Shown: piece by piece, positions 1-11,077 of the stretch
Numbering within the stretch: position 1 is the first letter of the stretch
Layout of the letters: every line of letters begins with the position of its first letter
NCBI GenBank assembly: GCA_036498265.1
Contig: DASYFT010000018.1
Span: 1-64,000, forward strand
From: Palsa-744 sp036498265
GTDB lineage: Bacteria; Actinomycetota; Thermoleophilia; Solirubrobacterales; Solirubrobacteraceae
DNA length: 64,000 nt
Reading direction: 5' to 3'
The notes under the pieces: generated by a model
Told to the model about the DNA's origin: nothing
What the model saw: the letters and a program-made list of their open reading frames with translations, nothing else
The model's database searches: none
Program-made: the position numbers and the translations under genes

Positions 1-177
1 TCGGGCGTACAGGAGCATGAGCGCGTCAATGCCCACGATGGCCTCTGCTTCCTCCGGCCGGCCCTCGCCGAGCACGATGACGGCGTCGGGGTCGTAGCAC
101 TCGCGCAGCGCGCCCATCGCTCTGGCATTCCATGCCTCGTACGACTGGCGGACTACCTCCACGTTCTCCTCCGACAC
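1..177 (-). CDS. SnoaL/NTF2-like protein, 3' part cut by window edge
   Basis: A GTG at 175-177 opens a reading frame of 59 codons that runs off the left edge. It starts MSEENVEVVRQSYEAWNAR, the typical opening of small SnoaL/NTF2-like proteins (alpha+beta-barrel fold, usually 120-140 residues). The start lies 3 bases after the stop of the next SnoaL-like gene at 181-585, so it is the third member of a tandem set read leftward. The family includes polyketide cyclases, ketosteroid isomerases and many proteins of unknown role; no catalytic residues can be assigned from this fragment. Its function is unknown. Confidence 0.7.
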   Translation of the reverse strand, partial: MSEENVEVVRQSYEAWNARAMGALRECYDPDAVIVLGEGRPEEAEAIVGIDALMLLYAR

Positions 178-180
178 CGC

Positions 181-585
181 CTACTCCCCAAGCCCGACCG
201 CTTTTAGGGCCTTGGCATGGTCGAAGAACCATTCAGCCCTGCAGATCAGCTCGTCACGGACCGTGTAAAGGCCAGTGATGCTCGAATACGTCTCGATGCC
301 GCTCGCGATACCTGTCCCACCCCATTCGCCCCGATACAGCACGACCTCGTCGTCCACCATCCGTACCTCCGCCTCCTTCCAACGAACGTCGCGCCACGCG
401 CTCGCAATCTCCTCGATCCAGGCCCTGAACTCCTCGCGACCGTGAAGCACCGAAGCCTCGGGGAAGACCAACGCGTCGGGGAAGACGTCTACGTCAGGTG
501 TAAAGAACGCGAGGGCGACGTCAGCGTCACCACTGTTGTACGCATCGATCATTCCGAGCACGATGTCGACGTTCTCCTGCGACAT
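181..585 (-). CDS. SnoaL/NTF2-like protein
   Basis: This is a 134-residue protein beginning MSQENVDIVLGMIDAYNSGD and containing the family pattern of an N-terminal helical pair, a region with conserved Phe and Pro (ALAFFTPDVDVFP, about residues 24-36), then four to five beta strands. Length and order match the SnoaL/NTF2-like superfamily. It is the middle of three tandem paralogues; its ATG is 3 bases from the stop of the gene at 589-1014, and its stop is 3 bases from the start of the gene at 1-177, so co-transcription is likely. The substrate cannot be inferred. A fourth paralogue lies at 49728-50129. Confidence 0.8.
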   Translation of the reverse strand: MSQENVDIVLGMIDAYNSGDADVALAFFTPDVDVFPDALVFPEASVLHGREEFRAWIEEIASAWRDVRWKEAEVRMVDDEVVLYRGEWGGTGIASGIETYSSITGLYTVRDELICRAEWFFDHAKALKAVGLGE

Positions 586-588
586 CGA

Positions 589-1014
589 CTACCCCTGTTG
601 CTCCGCGAGGCGTTCGGCGACAGCGCGCGCCTCCGTGATGTCGGTGTAGTTCGTGAGGCGAACGATCAAGCCACCCACCCATTCGCTGACGAGCGCATAG
701 CGCAGCCGGACCTCACCGCTGCTCCCAACAGGACGGCCCTTCTGGATCACGACGGTAAAGCCGACTCCGTTTCCGAGATCAAGCGACTGCTCCGGCTCGA
801 TCTCAAGGTCCTCGTAACTCGCGAACCAGTCCTCCCAGAAGCCGCGTATCGCAACGTGACCCTCAAAGCTGCCCAGTCCGCCCAACGGATTCATGTCCCA
901 GACGGCGTCGGGAGCGTAGCGAAGCAATATCGCATCAAAGTCCCTGCGGTTAGCGGCCTCGAACAAGCCCCGCCCAAGCTCAACCAGGTCGGGAGTCGTG
1001 GACTCCTCAGACAT
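589..1014 (-). CDS. SnoaL/NTF2-like protein
   Basis: This is a 141-residue SnoaL-like protein (starts MSEESTTPDLVELGRGLFEA) and the first gene of the three-gene tandem array. The strand region GGLGSFEGHVAIRGFWEDW is typical of the SnoaL-like family, where the segment before it often carries an Asp/His used in the pocket. The sequence is clearly divergent from its two neighbours, so the duplication is not recent. No operator or regulator is evident, although an Rrf2-type regulator is encoded just upstream on the same strand (1099-1491). Function unknown. Confidence 0.8.
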   Translation of the reverse strand: MSEESTTPDLVELGRGLFEAANRRDFDAILLRYAPDAVWDMNPLGGLGSFEGHVAIRGFWEDWFASYEDLEIEPEQSLDLGNGVGFTVVIQKGRPVGSSGEVRLRYALVSEWVGGLIVRLTNYTDITEARAVAERLAEQQG

Positions 1015-1098
1015 CGCCCGCCCAGTATCCCGCAGGCGATGGGCGGCGGCTGAGCCGAGCCGAGGATGACGAGAGCCAGCCCTAGCGGGGACCCGAAA

Positions 1099-1491
1099 TC
1101 AGATGTGGTACATGCTCGCGCCTGCTTCGCGTGCCTCGCGCTCGATCACGTCGGCGATGGTCGTCTCGCCGAGCACCTTTCGCGCCGCGGCGGCCGCGTC
1201 GGCGAAGGTGCCGTGTGCGTCGCGGCCGATCGGGCCGTCCAGCAGCTCGACGATCTCCAGGACGCTGATGGTGGAGGGCTCGCGCGCGAAGCGGTAGCCA
1301 CCCTTGACCCCTCGCTGGGAGCTGATGATGCCGGCTCGCCTCAGCACCGCGAACAGCTGCTCGAGGAACTGCACCGGGACGTCGCGCCGGCGCGCCAGCT
1401 CGCCGATCGGCACGGGCTCCGTGCCCGCGCTGCGACCAAGCTCGGCGAGGGCGAGCACGGCATAGGGGGACTTGCTGGTGATCGAGATCAT
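1099..1491 (-). CDS. Rrf2 family transcriptional regulator
   Basis: This is a 130-residue protein with the Rrf2 layout: N-terminal winged helix (SPYAVLALAELGR, residues 8-20), the recognition region with VPVQFLEQLFAVLRRAGI, and the signature SQRGVKGGYRFAREP (about 58-72), followed by a dimerisation helix. IscR and NsrR members bind Fe-S clusters through three Cys in the C-terminal half; this protein contains no Cys, so it belongs to the cluster-free type (CymR-like) and its signal is unknown. It ends 84 bases before the SnoaL-like array on the same strand, so co-transcription is possible. Confidence 0.88.
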   Translation of the reverse strand: MISITSKSPYAVLALAELGRSAGTEPVPIGELARRRDVPVQFLEQLFAVLRRAGIISSQRGVKGGYRFAREPSTISVLEIVELLDGPIGRDAHGTFADAAAAARKVLGETTIADVIEREAREAGASMYHI

Positions 1492-1618
1492 GCGCGTGTC
1501 TTGGCGGCTGCGAGGCGGCGCTCGCGACGATCGTATTGCGCAAGGCCCCGTCGCGGCCTCAAGCGCGCCGGCGCATGCGCCGATGGCACCGTTGGAAGAC
1601 CACAGGTCATCCGGGTAG

Positions 1619-1660
1619 CGAGCGACCGTGGGCCCAATCTCTCCGGGCCACGGTCGCTCG
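1619..1660. other. 13-bp inverted repeat in the Rrf2 upstream region
   Basis: The arms CGAGCGACCGTGG (1619-1631) and CCACGGTCGCTCG (1648-1660) are perfect reverse complements around 16 bases, extendable by CCC/GGG inside with one bulge. It sits 128-169 bases upstream of the Rrf2 start and downstream of the HDOD-LuxR gene. A smaller hairpin (7-bp arms, 1719-1725 and 1732-1738) lies nearby. No T-run follows, so it may be a GC-rich factor-dependent terminator, an operator or simply a stable hairpin. This covers the gene-free stretch 1492-1827; nothing else was seen there. Confidence 0.5.
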
Positions 1661-1798
1661 GCTTACACGCAAGAGCGGGCCCAGAGGCCACCGCCCTGGA
1701 TCCGCCGCTGCTCTCTATAGCCGCGTCGGGCCGCGGCTAAACGTCGGCGAAGCCCGGCGACCAGTCGGGCGCTCGGGTGCGGGGCGATGTGGGACGGA

Positions 1799-1821
1799 CA
1801 GGGCGCGCCCCGCGCGCCCTG
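1799..1821 (-). terminator. GC-rich hairpin after HDOD-LuxR gene
   Basis: A perfect 9-bp stem (CAGGGCGCG at 1799-1807, CGCGCCCTG at 1813-1821) with a 5-base loop begins 7 bases beyond the stop codon of the minus-strand HDOD-LuxR gene. There is no U-tract, as is common for actinobacterial terminators. Assignment rests on position and stability only. Confidence 0.5.
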
Positions 1822-1827
1822 CGGCTG

Positions 1828-2946
1828 CTAGAGCCAGCCGCGCTCGGTCGCGATCAGCACGGCCTGTGCGCGGTCCACGGCGCCGAGCTTGCCGTAGATG
1901 TTGTGCAGGTGGGTGCGCACCGTGCTCGTGGAGAGCGTCAGCTCGTGGGCGATCTGCTTGTAGACCTTGCCCTCCGCGAGCCGCTGCAGCACGCCGAGCT
2001 CCCGGCCCGACAGCGGGCACGGGTCGACGTGCCGCTGGCGCTGGCTGGGTGAGCCGGGCAGTTCGTAGAGCACCCGGCGAAGCTCGCGCGGGCCGAGGCC
2101 GACGGTGCGGGCCGACTGGAGCATCTCGGCGGGGTTCACCCGCGCGCCCTGCTCGTAGTGCGCGAGCATGTCGGCCAGGCGGATGAAGGCCGCCTCGCCG
2201 TCCGCGTCGGGGTTGTGATGACGCTCGATCGGCGTGGCGACGCTGGCGGGAAGCCCCCAGCGGCGAATGAGCACGCCTCCCACGAGAGCGTGGTCGACAC
2301 CCAGCTCGCGACGCTCCTGGTGGATCCGCTCCTCGGGCGTCCGCGCGCCGCGGTGCACCTGCGAGGGGTAGCCGGGGTAGGCGTGCAGCAGCACGAGCTT
2401 GCCGACGTCGTGCAGGAAGCTGGTCACGGTGAGGCGGTCGCGGTGCTCGTATCCGACCTCTGCGGCGACGCGGTCGGCGGCGTGCTGCGTGGCGAGCGCG
2501 TGCAGTCGGAAGCGCTCCGGCGCGGCGTCCCAGACGCTGGCGCGCTCGAAGAAGTCGAAGGTCCGCACGCGGCTGGCCACGGCCTGCACGGTCTGGGGGC
2601 TCAGCAGCTCGACGGCGCCGACCACCGTGTCGACGTGGCCGCGGCCGTCGTGGACCTGGTTGGCGAGTCGCAGGATCGAGATGAGCAGCGCGACGTCGGA
2701 CTCGACGGCGTTGACCACGTCGGCCGTTGCGACGTGGTCCTTGGCGATCACCGCCAGGAGCCGGTCGCGCGACTCGGCCAGGGCGGGAAACGCCTCGAGC
2801 GCCTCGAAGGCCATCGTCAGCCGGCGCCCGTGGCCCTCGTTCTGGTGGCGCTCACCCGCCGCTGCGGGCGTCGCCGAACGCTCGACCTCTACGGGACGCT
2901 TGGCCTTCGTCGCTTTCGGCTTTTTCGCTGAGACCGTTGCCGGCAT
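1828..2946 (-). CDS. HDOD domain regulator with C-terminal LuxR helix-turn-helix
   Basis: This is a 372-residue two-domain protein. Residues about 45-270 form an HDOD/HD-type domain; the motif SFLHDVGKLVLLH (about 180) keeps the His-Asp pair, and ERHHNPDAD follows, as in HDOD signalling proteins related to HD-GYP. Residues 305-372 are a LuxR/GerE helix-turn-helix (LSGRELGVLQRLAEGKVYKQ, then STSTVRTHLHNIYGKLGAVD). The basic N-terminus (AKKPKATKAKRP) is probably disordered. It likely binds DNA in response to a signal sensed by the HDOD domain; the ligand is unknown. A possible Shine-Dalgarno AAGGAAGGGG lies 10 bases before the ATG. gltX lies upstream on the same strand, but a separate sigma-28-like promoter is visible in the 103-base gap. 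Confidence 0.85.
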   Translation of the reverse strand: MPATVSAKKPKATKAKRPVEVERSATPAAAGERHQNEGHGRRLTMAFEALEAFPALAESRDRLLAVIAKDHVATADVVNAVESDVALLISILRLANQVHDGRGHVDTVVGAVELLSPQTVQAVASRVRTFDFFERASVWDAAPERFRLHALATQHAADRVAAEVGYEHRDRLTVTSFLHDVGKLVLLHAYPGYPSQVHRGARTPEERIHQERRELGVDHALVGGVLIRRWGLPASVATPIERHHNPDADGEAAFIRLADMLAHYEQGARVNPAEMLQSARTVGLGPRELRRVLYELPGSPSQRQRHVDPCPLSGRELGVLQRLAEGKVYKQIAHELTLSTSTVRTHLHNIYGKLGAVDRAQAVLIATERGWL

Positions 2947-2966
2947 TTGCAGGGGACCCCTTCCTT

Positions 2967-3040
2967 GGGCTCATCGGGAACCCGGGTCGTGATTCCACGT
3001 TGCCCTACCTATCGGCAGGCCGGGCCAAAGGGTTGAGCCC
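2967..3040 (-). other. Strongly foldable sequence upstream of HDOD-LuxR (candidate structured RNA)
   Basis: On the minus strand this segment can form a nested multibranch fold. P1 pairs 3034-3040 with 2967-2973 (7 bp). P2 pairs 3020-3024 with 2981-2985 (5 bp). P3 pairs 3014-3019 with 3004-3009 (6 bp including one G-U, loop GAUA). P4 pairs 2996-2999 with 2988-2991 (4 bp, loop GAAU). An alternative hairpin (AAAGGG 3038-3043 with CCCUUU 3027-3032) excludes P1. It could be a cis-regulatory RNA if transcription reads through from gltX. I cannot match it to a known riboswitch, and GC-rich DNA folds easily by chance. Confidence 0.35.
3009..3036 (-). promoter_or_regulatory. Sigma-28/WhiG-like promoter for HDOD-LuxR gene
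   Basis: Read on the minus strand, TCAA (3033-3036) is followed after 16 bases by GCCGATAG (3009-3016). The known FliA/WhiG consensus is TAAA, 15-16 bases, GCCGATAA, so this matches three of four and seven of eight positions with correct spacing. Transcription would start near 3000 and give a leader of about 55 bases. This would place the HDOD-LuxR regulator in a motility or developmental regulon; no sigma-28 gene is in the window, so this is inference. Confidence 0.5.
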
Positions 3041-3049
3041 TTTCGCCTG

Positions 3050-4420
3050 TCAGGCTTCGAGGGCGCGATCGATGCGCCTGAGGGCCTCCTCGCGACCCAG
3101 CAGCGCGAGGCTCTCGAAGATGCCGGGCGAGACGGTGGTGCCTGAGATCGCCACGCGCAGCGGCTGGTAGACGTCGCGGGGCTTGGCCCCCCGGCGCTCG
3201 ACGACCTCGGTGAGGGCCTGCTCGATGCCGGCCTCGTCGAAGCGTGGTGCCTCGGCGAGGGCGGCGCGGGCATCGGCCAGGGCCGCGAGCCCGTCCCCCG
3301 TCAGCCAGCGCTCGCGGGCGCCGGGGTCCTCGACGGGTCCGTCGATGAGCGAGCCCGCAAGCGGCCAGAAATCGGCGAGCGTGTGGATCTTCTCCTGGCT
3401 GATCCGAACGGCGCCCTCGAGCCCGTCGCGCCCGGTGAAGCGTTCGAGTCGCCGGGTCAGCTCCTGCACCGGCATCCGCCGGATGTAGAGGCCGTTGAGC
3501 CACTTCAGCTTGGTCTCGTCGAAGCGGGCCGGGTTGCGGCTGACGCGCTCGAGGGTGAAGCGGTCGATCAGCTCCTCGGTGGAGAGCACCGTCGAGTCGT
3601 CGCCCGACCCCCAGCCCAGCAGCGCCAGGTAGTTGCGCACCGCCTCGGGCAGGTAGCCGGCGTCGCGCAGCTCCTGCACGGAAGCCGCGCCGTGGCGCTT
3701 GGAGAGCTTCTTCCCGTCGGGTCCGTGCAGCAGCGGCAGATGGGCGTAGAGCGGCAGCGTGGCCTCTTCGCCGCCGTGCGAGGGGCGCAGGCCCGCGGCG
3801 CGCGCGGCCTCCAGGACGAGCAGCTGCTTGGGCGTGTTCGAGAGATGGTCCTCACCGCGGACCACATGCGTTATGCCGGCGTCGAGATCGTCGATCGCGA
3901 CGGCGAAGTTGTAGAGCACCGAGCCGTCGGCGCGCGCGATGACGGGGTCGTCGAGATGCACGTGCTCGAAGCTCGTCTCGCCGCGGATGATGTCGTGCAC
4001 GACGGTCGCCCCCTCGTCGGGCACCCTGAGCCGGACCGCCCCCTCGTCTTCGGGCTCGCCGCGGAAGCCGCTCTCGGCGCCGTGCAGGCGCTTGTACTCC
4101 CTGACGTCCTCGGCGCCCGCGTTCGAGCGGTAGGCGTGACTGGAGGAGAGCAGCGCCTCGAGCGCCTCCCGGTGACGGTCGGCGCGGTCGCTCTGCATGA
4201 TCGGGCCCTCGTCCCAGTCGAGCTCCAGCCATTGCAGTGCGTCGAGGATCTGCTCTACGTTCTCGGGCGTCGAGCGCTCCCTGTCGGTGTCCTCGATCCG
4301 CAGCACGAGCTCTCCGCCCCCGTGGCGTGCGAGCAGCCAGTTGAACAGCGCCGTGCGCGCCCCACCGATGTGCAGCGCCCCCGTGGGCGATGGGGCGAAT
4401 CGGACCCTCATCTCAGGCAT
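3050..4420 (-). CDS. gltX: Glutamate--tRNA ligase
   Basis: This 456-residue class Ic aminoacyl-tRNA synthetase charges tRNA-Glu (or also tRNA-Gln, which is then amidated) in the cytoplasm. The ATP-binding HIGH motif appears as SPTGALHIGGARTALFNWL (residues 10-28) and the KMSKS loop as KKLSKRHGA (about 235). The C-terminal half has the helical anticodon-binding domain. Length is normal for bacterial GltX. The start ATG at 4418-4420 directly follows the stop of the FkbM-type gene without a spacer, so the two are probably translationally coupled. The HDOD-LuxR gene follows 103 bases downstream. Whether it is discriminating cannot be read from the sequence. Confidence 0.96.
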   Translation of the reverse strand: MPEMRVRFAPSPTGALHIGGARTALFNWLLARHGGGELVLRIEDTDRERSTPENVEQILDALQWLELDWDEGPIMQSDRADRHREALEALLSSSHAYRSNAGAEDVREYKRLHGAESGFRGEPEDEGAVRLRVPDEGATVVHDIIRGETSFEHVHLDDPVIARADGSVLYNFAVAIDDLDAGITHVVRGEDHLSNTPKQLLVLEAARAAGLRPSHGGEEATLPLYAHLPLLHGPDGKKLSKRHGAASVQELRDAGYLPEAVRNYLALLGWGSGDDSTVLSTEELIDRFTLERVSRNPARFDETKLKWLNGLYIRRMPVQELTRRLERFTGRDGLEGAVRISQEKIHTLADFWPLAGSLIDGPVEDPGARERWLTGDGLAALADARAALAEAPRFDEAGIEQALTEVVERRGAKPRDVYQPLRVAISGTTVSPGIFESLALLGREEALRRIDRALEA

Positions 4421-5161
4421 CTAGCGCCGTGGCCGCGCGAGCACGTGGGCGTTCCAGTGCGCCTGCCGCGACGGCCCATCGAAGTCGATGGCCTCGTGTT
4501 CGTAGCCGAAGCCGTCGAGCAGGTCGAGGACGGCGTCGCGGGTCGCGTGCAGCTCGATGATCAGCGTCGGGCCCGCCGCCGCCAGGGTCGCCTCCATGCC
4601 CCGCAGAGCCCCGATCTCACCCCCCTCGATGTCGACCTTGATCACGCTCGGCGGGGCCTGCCCTGTCTCGGCGATCCAGCTGTCCAGGGTGAGCACCGGA
4701 ACCGACAGCGTCCTGTGGAAGCGGTGCTTGCGGGCGGCGTGCCGCTTTGCCTGCGCCTCGTCGTCGGCTTTGTCGAGGCGGCTCTGCAGGCTGCCATTCT
4801 CGAGGAAGCTCGCCCAACCGTCCCGGTCGCTGACCGCGGCTGCGACCACGGTGACGTTCGACAACCGGTTGGTGGCCGCGTTGCCGACGACGTGGGCGGC
4901 GTTCTCGACCCCCGGCTCGAACGCGATCACGTGGCCTTCCGGCCCGACCTTCCTGGCCGCCAGCACGGTGTACCACCCTATGTTCGCGCCGATGTCGTAC
5001 AGAACGTCGCCCGGCGCCAGCGCCCCCAGCAGCTCGTTCTCTACGCGTACCTCGGCCGGGCGGACAGCGCGACTGAGGTTCGACTCGCCGAAACGGAAGC
5101 GCAGCCCCCGGCCGCTGCCCCGCAGGACGGGCAGCGGCGTGCGCCGCGCCACACCGGTCAA
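4421..5161 (-). CDS. FkbM family methyltransferase
   Basis: This is a 246-residue SAM-dependent methyltransferase. The SAM-binding motif I is YDIGANIGWYTVLAA (about residues 55-69), motif II-like acid FEPGVENAAHV follows, and the FkbM-specific VIKVDIEGGEIGALRG lies near 168-183. FkbM proteins methylate sugar or polyketide hydroxyls; the substrate here is unknown. The listed start is a TTG at 5159-5161 with no strong ribosome site; an in-frame GTG nine bases downstream is an alternative. It directly precedes gltX with no gap. It is divergent from nfo across 77 bases that must hold both promoters. Confidence 0.85.
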   Translation of the reverse strand: MTGVARRTPLPVLRGSGRGLRFRFGESNLSRAVRPAEVRVENELLGALAPGDVLYDIGANIGWYTVLAARKVGPEGHVIAFEPGVENAAHVVGNAATNRLSNVTVVAAAVSDRDGWASFLENGSLQSRLDKADDEAQAKRHAARKHRFHRTLSVPVLTLDSWIAETGQAPPSVIKVDIEGGEIGALRGMEATLAAAGPTLIIELHATRDAVLDLLDGFGYEHEAIDFDGPSRQAHWNAHVLARPRR

Positions 5162-5238
5162 CTTGTGCTGGATCGCTCGTGTTCGCTTGGTCCCGCTGAT
5201 GCGGCGAGCTTACTGATCGCCCCTCATAATCCGGGCGG

Positions 5239-6105
5239 ATGCTGATCGGAGCCCACGTCTCGCCCGCGGGCGGCCTTCCCAAGGCGATAGAGCGCGGCGT
5301 CCAGCGCGGCTGCCGGGCGATCCAGATCTTCAACCAGTCGCCGCGGATGTGGAGGTCCTCGGACTACCGCGAGGAGGACGTTGCGGGGTTCGCCGAGGCG
5401 ATGAGCGCGAGCCCGATCGAGGCCGTTCTGATCCACACCGTCTACCTCCTGAACTGCGCGAGCGAGGATCCCGACATCAGGGCGAAATCGCTTGCCTCGC
5501 TCGCTGCGTCGCTGCGGGCGGGAGCGCGGATCGGCGCCTGCGGCGTCGTGCTCCACCCCGGCTCGGCGAAGTCGGGGGACGTCCCCGAGGCCATCGCCCG
5601 CGCCGGGGAGACGATCCGCGAGGCGCTCGCCGAGAGCGAGGGGTCGGAACTGCACCTCGAGAACACCGCGGGGGCAGGCGGCACCCTGGGACGCTCGATC
5701 GACGAGCTCGCCGCGCTGCTGGAGGCATGCGGCGACGATGACCGGGTCGGGCTGTGCCTCGACTCCTGCCACCTGTTCGCGAGTGGCCACGACATCCGCA
5801 CAGTGGCCGGGATGCGGGCTGCCACCGCGGAGATCGAGGCGAAGGTGGGGCTGGCTCGGGTCCACGCGCTGCACCTCAACGACTCGCAGGCGCCCCTCGG
5901 GTCCAACCGCGACCGCCATGCAAACATCGGCCAGGGAGAGCTGGGCGAGGAGGGGTGCTCGGCGTTCCTGTCGGCTCCCGAGTTCGACGGGCTGCCGTGC
6001 GTGCTCGAGACACCCGGCGAGAAGCGAAGCGGCGCCTCGGCCGAGGAAGTCGAGCTCGCCGTCACGCTGCGCCGGCGCGGGGTCGCCGCGCGGGCGAGCG
6101 GCTGA
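5239..6105 (+). CDS. nfo: Deoxyribonuclease IV (AP endonuclease, Nfo family)
   Basis: This 288-residue TIM-barrel zinc enzyme cleaves DNA 5' to abasic sites in base-excision repair. Metal-binding motifs are recognisable: IHTVYLLN (His near 70), VLHPGSAKSG (His near 110), HLENTAGAGG (Glu near 145), GLCLDSCHLFASGHD (Asp and His near 180-190), LHLNDSQAPLGSNRDRHANIGQG in the C-terminal half, and the final Glu in VLETPG. All nine expected ligands appear present. It is the only plus-strand gene among the core block. Its TGA is separated by one base from the stop of the convergent dnaE gene. Confidence 0.95.
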   Translation: MLIGAHVSPAGGLPKAIERGVQRGCRAIQIFNQSPRMWRSSDYREEDVAGFAEAMSASPIEAVLIHTVYLLNCASEDPDIRAKSLASLAASLRAGARIGACGVVLHPGSAKSGDVPEAIARAGETIREALAESEGSELHLENTAGAGGTLGRSIDELAALLEACGDDDRVGLCLDSCHLFASGHDIRTVAGMRAATAEIEAKVGLARVHALHLNDSQAPLGSNRDRHANIGQGELGEEGCSAFLSAPEFDGLPCVLETPGEKRSGASAEEVELAVTLRRRGVAARASG

Positions 6106-6106
6106 G

Positions 6107-9661
<3,555 letters not shown>

Positions 9662-9685
9662 GCTAGGCGTCGCGGCGGCGGAGCT

Positions 9686-10810
9686 TCAGGCTTCGCGCCG
9701 CTGTTTGCGTCTTCTGCGCCAGCGTCCGATCAGCGACATGCTGTGCTTGTGCGGCTCCTGGCGGACGGTCGGTCGGGGTCGCGCATCGGCGGCGCTCTGC
9801 TCCGCCCTCCGGCGCAGGCGCTCGACCGCCTCGGCGAGGGCATCGGCGATCTCCTCGCTGCGCGGCTGGGGCCCCGACTGGCCCGTATGGGCGACCGCGG
9901 CCGCGGGCGTCCCGACAGGCGCTGCGGGGGCCGCGGGCCAGGCCGGCGGCGGTTGCTGAGCCCGCGGTTGCAGCGGTGGGAGCGGCGGCAGCGCGGAGGA
10001 CGGCTGCGGCAGTGCGGCCTGCGCCAGTGGCGGCTGCGGGGGTGGTGGCTGCGGGGGTGGTGGCTGCGGCGGAGGGGGTGGTGGGTGCGGCGGAGGGGAT
10101 GGCCGGGCCGCTTCCACGCAGGCGAGCAGCAGCCTTGCGACGATGCCCTTCATCTCGCCGACGATCTGCTCGATCTGGCGGTGGCCCTGGCGCATGCCGG
10201 CGAGCTGGCGCTCTGCCGCTTCCCGCGCAGCGCGCTCGTCCTGGAGCCCTCGCTCGACGTCCTGGGCGCGCCGCTCGAGCTGGTCGAGCCGCCGCTCGAG
10301 GTCCTCGTCGGAGCGGCGTGTGGAGGCACGCTCGGCAGCCGCCGACTGCTCCGCCTCCGCAAGCTGTCGCTGCATCCGCTCGAGGCGGCCGGCCAGCTGG
10401 AGCGAGCCGTCCTCGCTCGAGCTGAGGCGGCCGGCGAGCCGCTCGATCTCCACTCGGCTCTCCCGCTCGAGGGAGATCAGCCGCTCCTCGGCCTCCACCC
10501 GCAGCTGCTGCTCGGCGTACTCCCGCTGCTTGGCCCGGCGCAGCTCGTGCTCGCGCTCGCGCGCGAGCGCCTGCTCGGCCTCGACGAGCTCCGCCATCGC
10601 GCGCCGCTCCTCCTCCGCCTCGCGCAGCCGCTGCTGGAGGCTCGCGACGTGCCGCTCGAGCGTCTGGACGGTCGCTTCGGCGGCCTCGGCCCGGCGCGTG
10701 AGGGCGGCCTCGCCCGTCTCGGCGGCGCGTCGGGCTCTGCGTTCGGCGAGCAGATCGCCCTCGCTGCGCCGGGGAGGATCGCCGCCGGGCGTCTCATGTC
10801 CATCCGTCAT
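9686..10810 (-). CDS. Coiled-coil protein with proline-rich segment
   Basis: This 374-residue protein of unknown function starts at MTDGHETPGGDPPRRSEGD (ATG 10808-10810). The frame stays open further upstream, but that part overlaps the small membrane gene at 10872-11063 and has poor start context, so I use the downstream ATG. Residues 20-225 are a long Glu/Arg/Ala-rich coiled coil. Residues about 240-290 are a run of PPPP/QPPPP repeats, followed by Pro/Ala-rich linker and a second short helix (EEIADALAEAVERLRRRAEQ). The C-terminus is strongly basic (GRWRRRRKQRREA). It could be a scaffold or nucleoid-associated factor; neither role is shown. Confidence 0.75.
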   Translation of the reverse strand: MTDGHETPGGDPPRRSEGDLLAERRARRAAETGEAALTRRAEAAEATVQTLERHVASLQQRLREAEEERRAMAELVEAEQALAREREHELRRAKQREYAEQQLRVEAEERLISLERESRVEIERLAGRLSSSEDGSLQLAGRLERMQRQLAEAEQSAAAERASTRRSDEDLERRLDQLERRAQDVERGLQDERAAREAAERQLAGMRQGHRQIEQIVGEMKGIVARLLLACVEAARPSPPPHPPPPPPQPPPPQPPPPQPPLAQAALPQPSSALPPLPPLQPRAQQPPPAWPAAPAAPVGTPAAAVAHTGQSGPQPRSEEIADALAEAVERLRRRAEQSAADARPRPTVRQEPHKHSMSLIGRWRRRRKQRREA

Positions 10811-10871
10811 CACGATGACGGCCACGGTACGCGGAAGGGCGGACGGCGCGGGCGGGGCCGGAACGGACCGT

Positions 10872-11063
10872 TCAGCCGCTCGCTCGCCTGACGATAGCCA
10901 CGCCTGCGGCCGCCGCTCCGGCGCAGGCGAGAAGCCCGAGGCCCGCGAGCGCCAGGGGCGAGATCCGCTCTCTCGGCCGATGCCGCGTGCGCACGTACCA
11001 CTTGCCTCCTCGCCAGACCGCATAGCCCAGGAGCCTGTAGCCAGCTCGGCTCATCGGCATCAT
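10872..11063 (-). CDS. Small single-pass membrane protein
   Basis: This is a 63-residue protein: a basic, aromatic N-terminal half (GYAVWRGGKWYVRTRHRPRE) followed by one hydrophobic segment (PLALAGLGLLACAGAAAAGV, about residues 36-55) and a short basic tail. It lies 14 bases after argG and 61 bases before the coiled-coil gene, on the same strand. Function is unknown. Support comes from coherent composition and position rather than family recognition. Confidence 0.6.
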   Translation of the reverse strand: MMPMSRAGYRLLGYAVWRGGKWYVRTRHRPRERISPLALAGLGLLACAGAAAAGVAIVRRASG

Positions 11064-11077
11064 CCTACCCCCGGCCC

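Noticed and set aside
2967..3040. c-di-GMP-I (GEMM) riboswitch
   Set aside because: A few words such as GGGUUCCCGAUG recall the 3' side of GEMM, but the conserved 5' core with the GGACGCAAAGCC segment is missing. It is kept only as an unclassified fold.
3383..5245. 620-codon plus-strand frame over gltX and the FkbM gene
   Set aside because: It lies antisense to two clearly recognised genes and shows no family features; typical of high-GC DNA. The long frames at 5492-7789, 8105-10891 and 17114-19666 were rejected for the same reason.
9686..11023. 445-residue version of the coiled-coil protein
   Set aside because: The extra N-terminus overlaps the small membrane gene at 10872-11063 and has no coiled-coil pattern; the start at 10810 is better.
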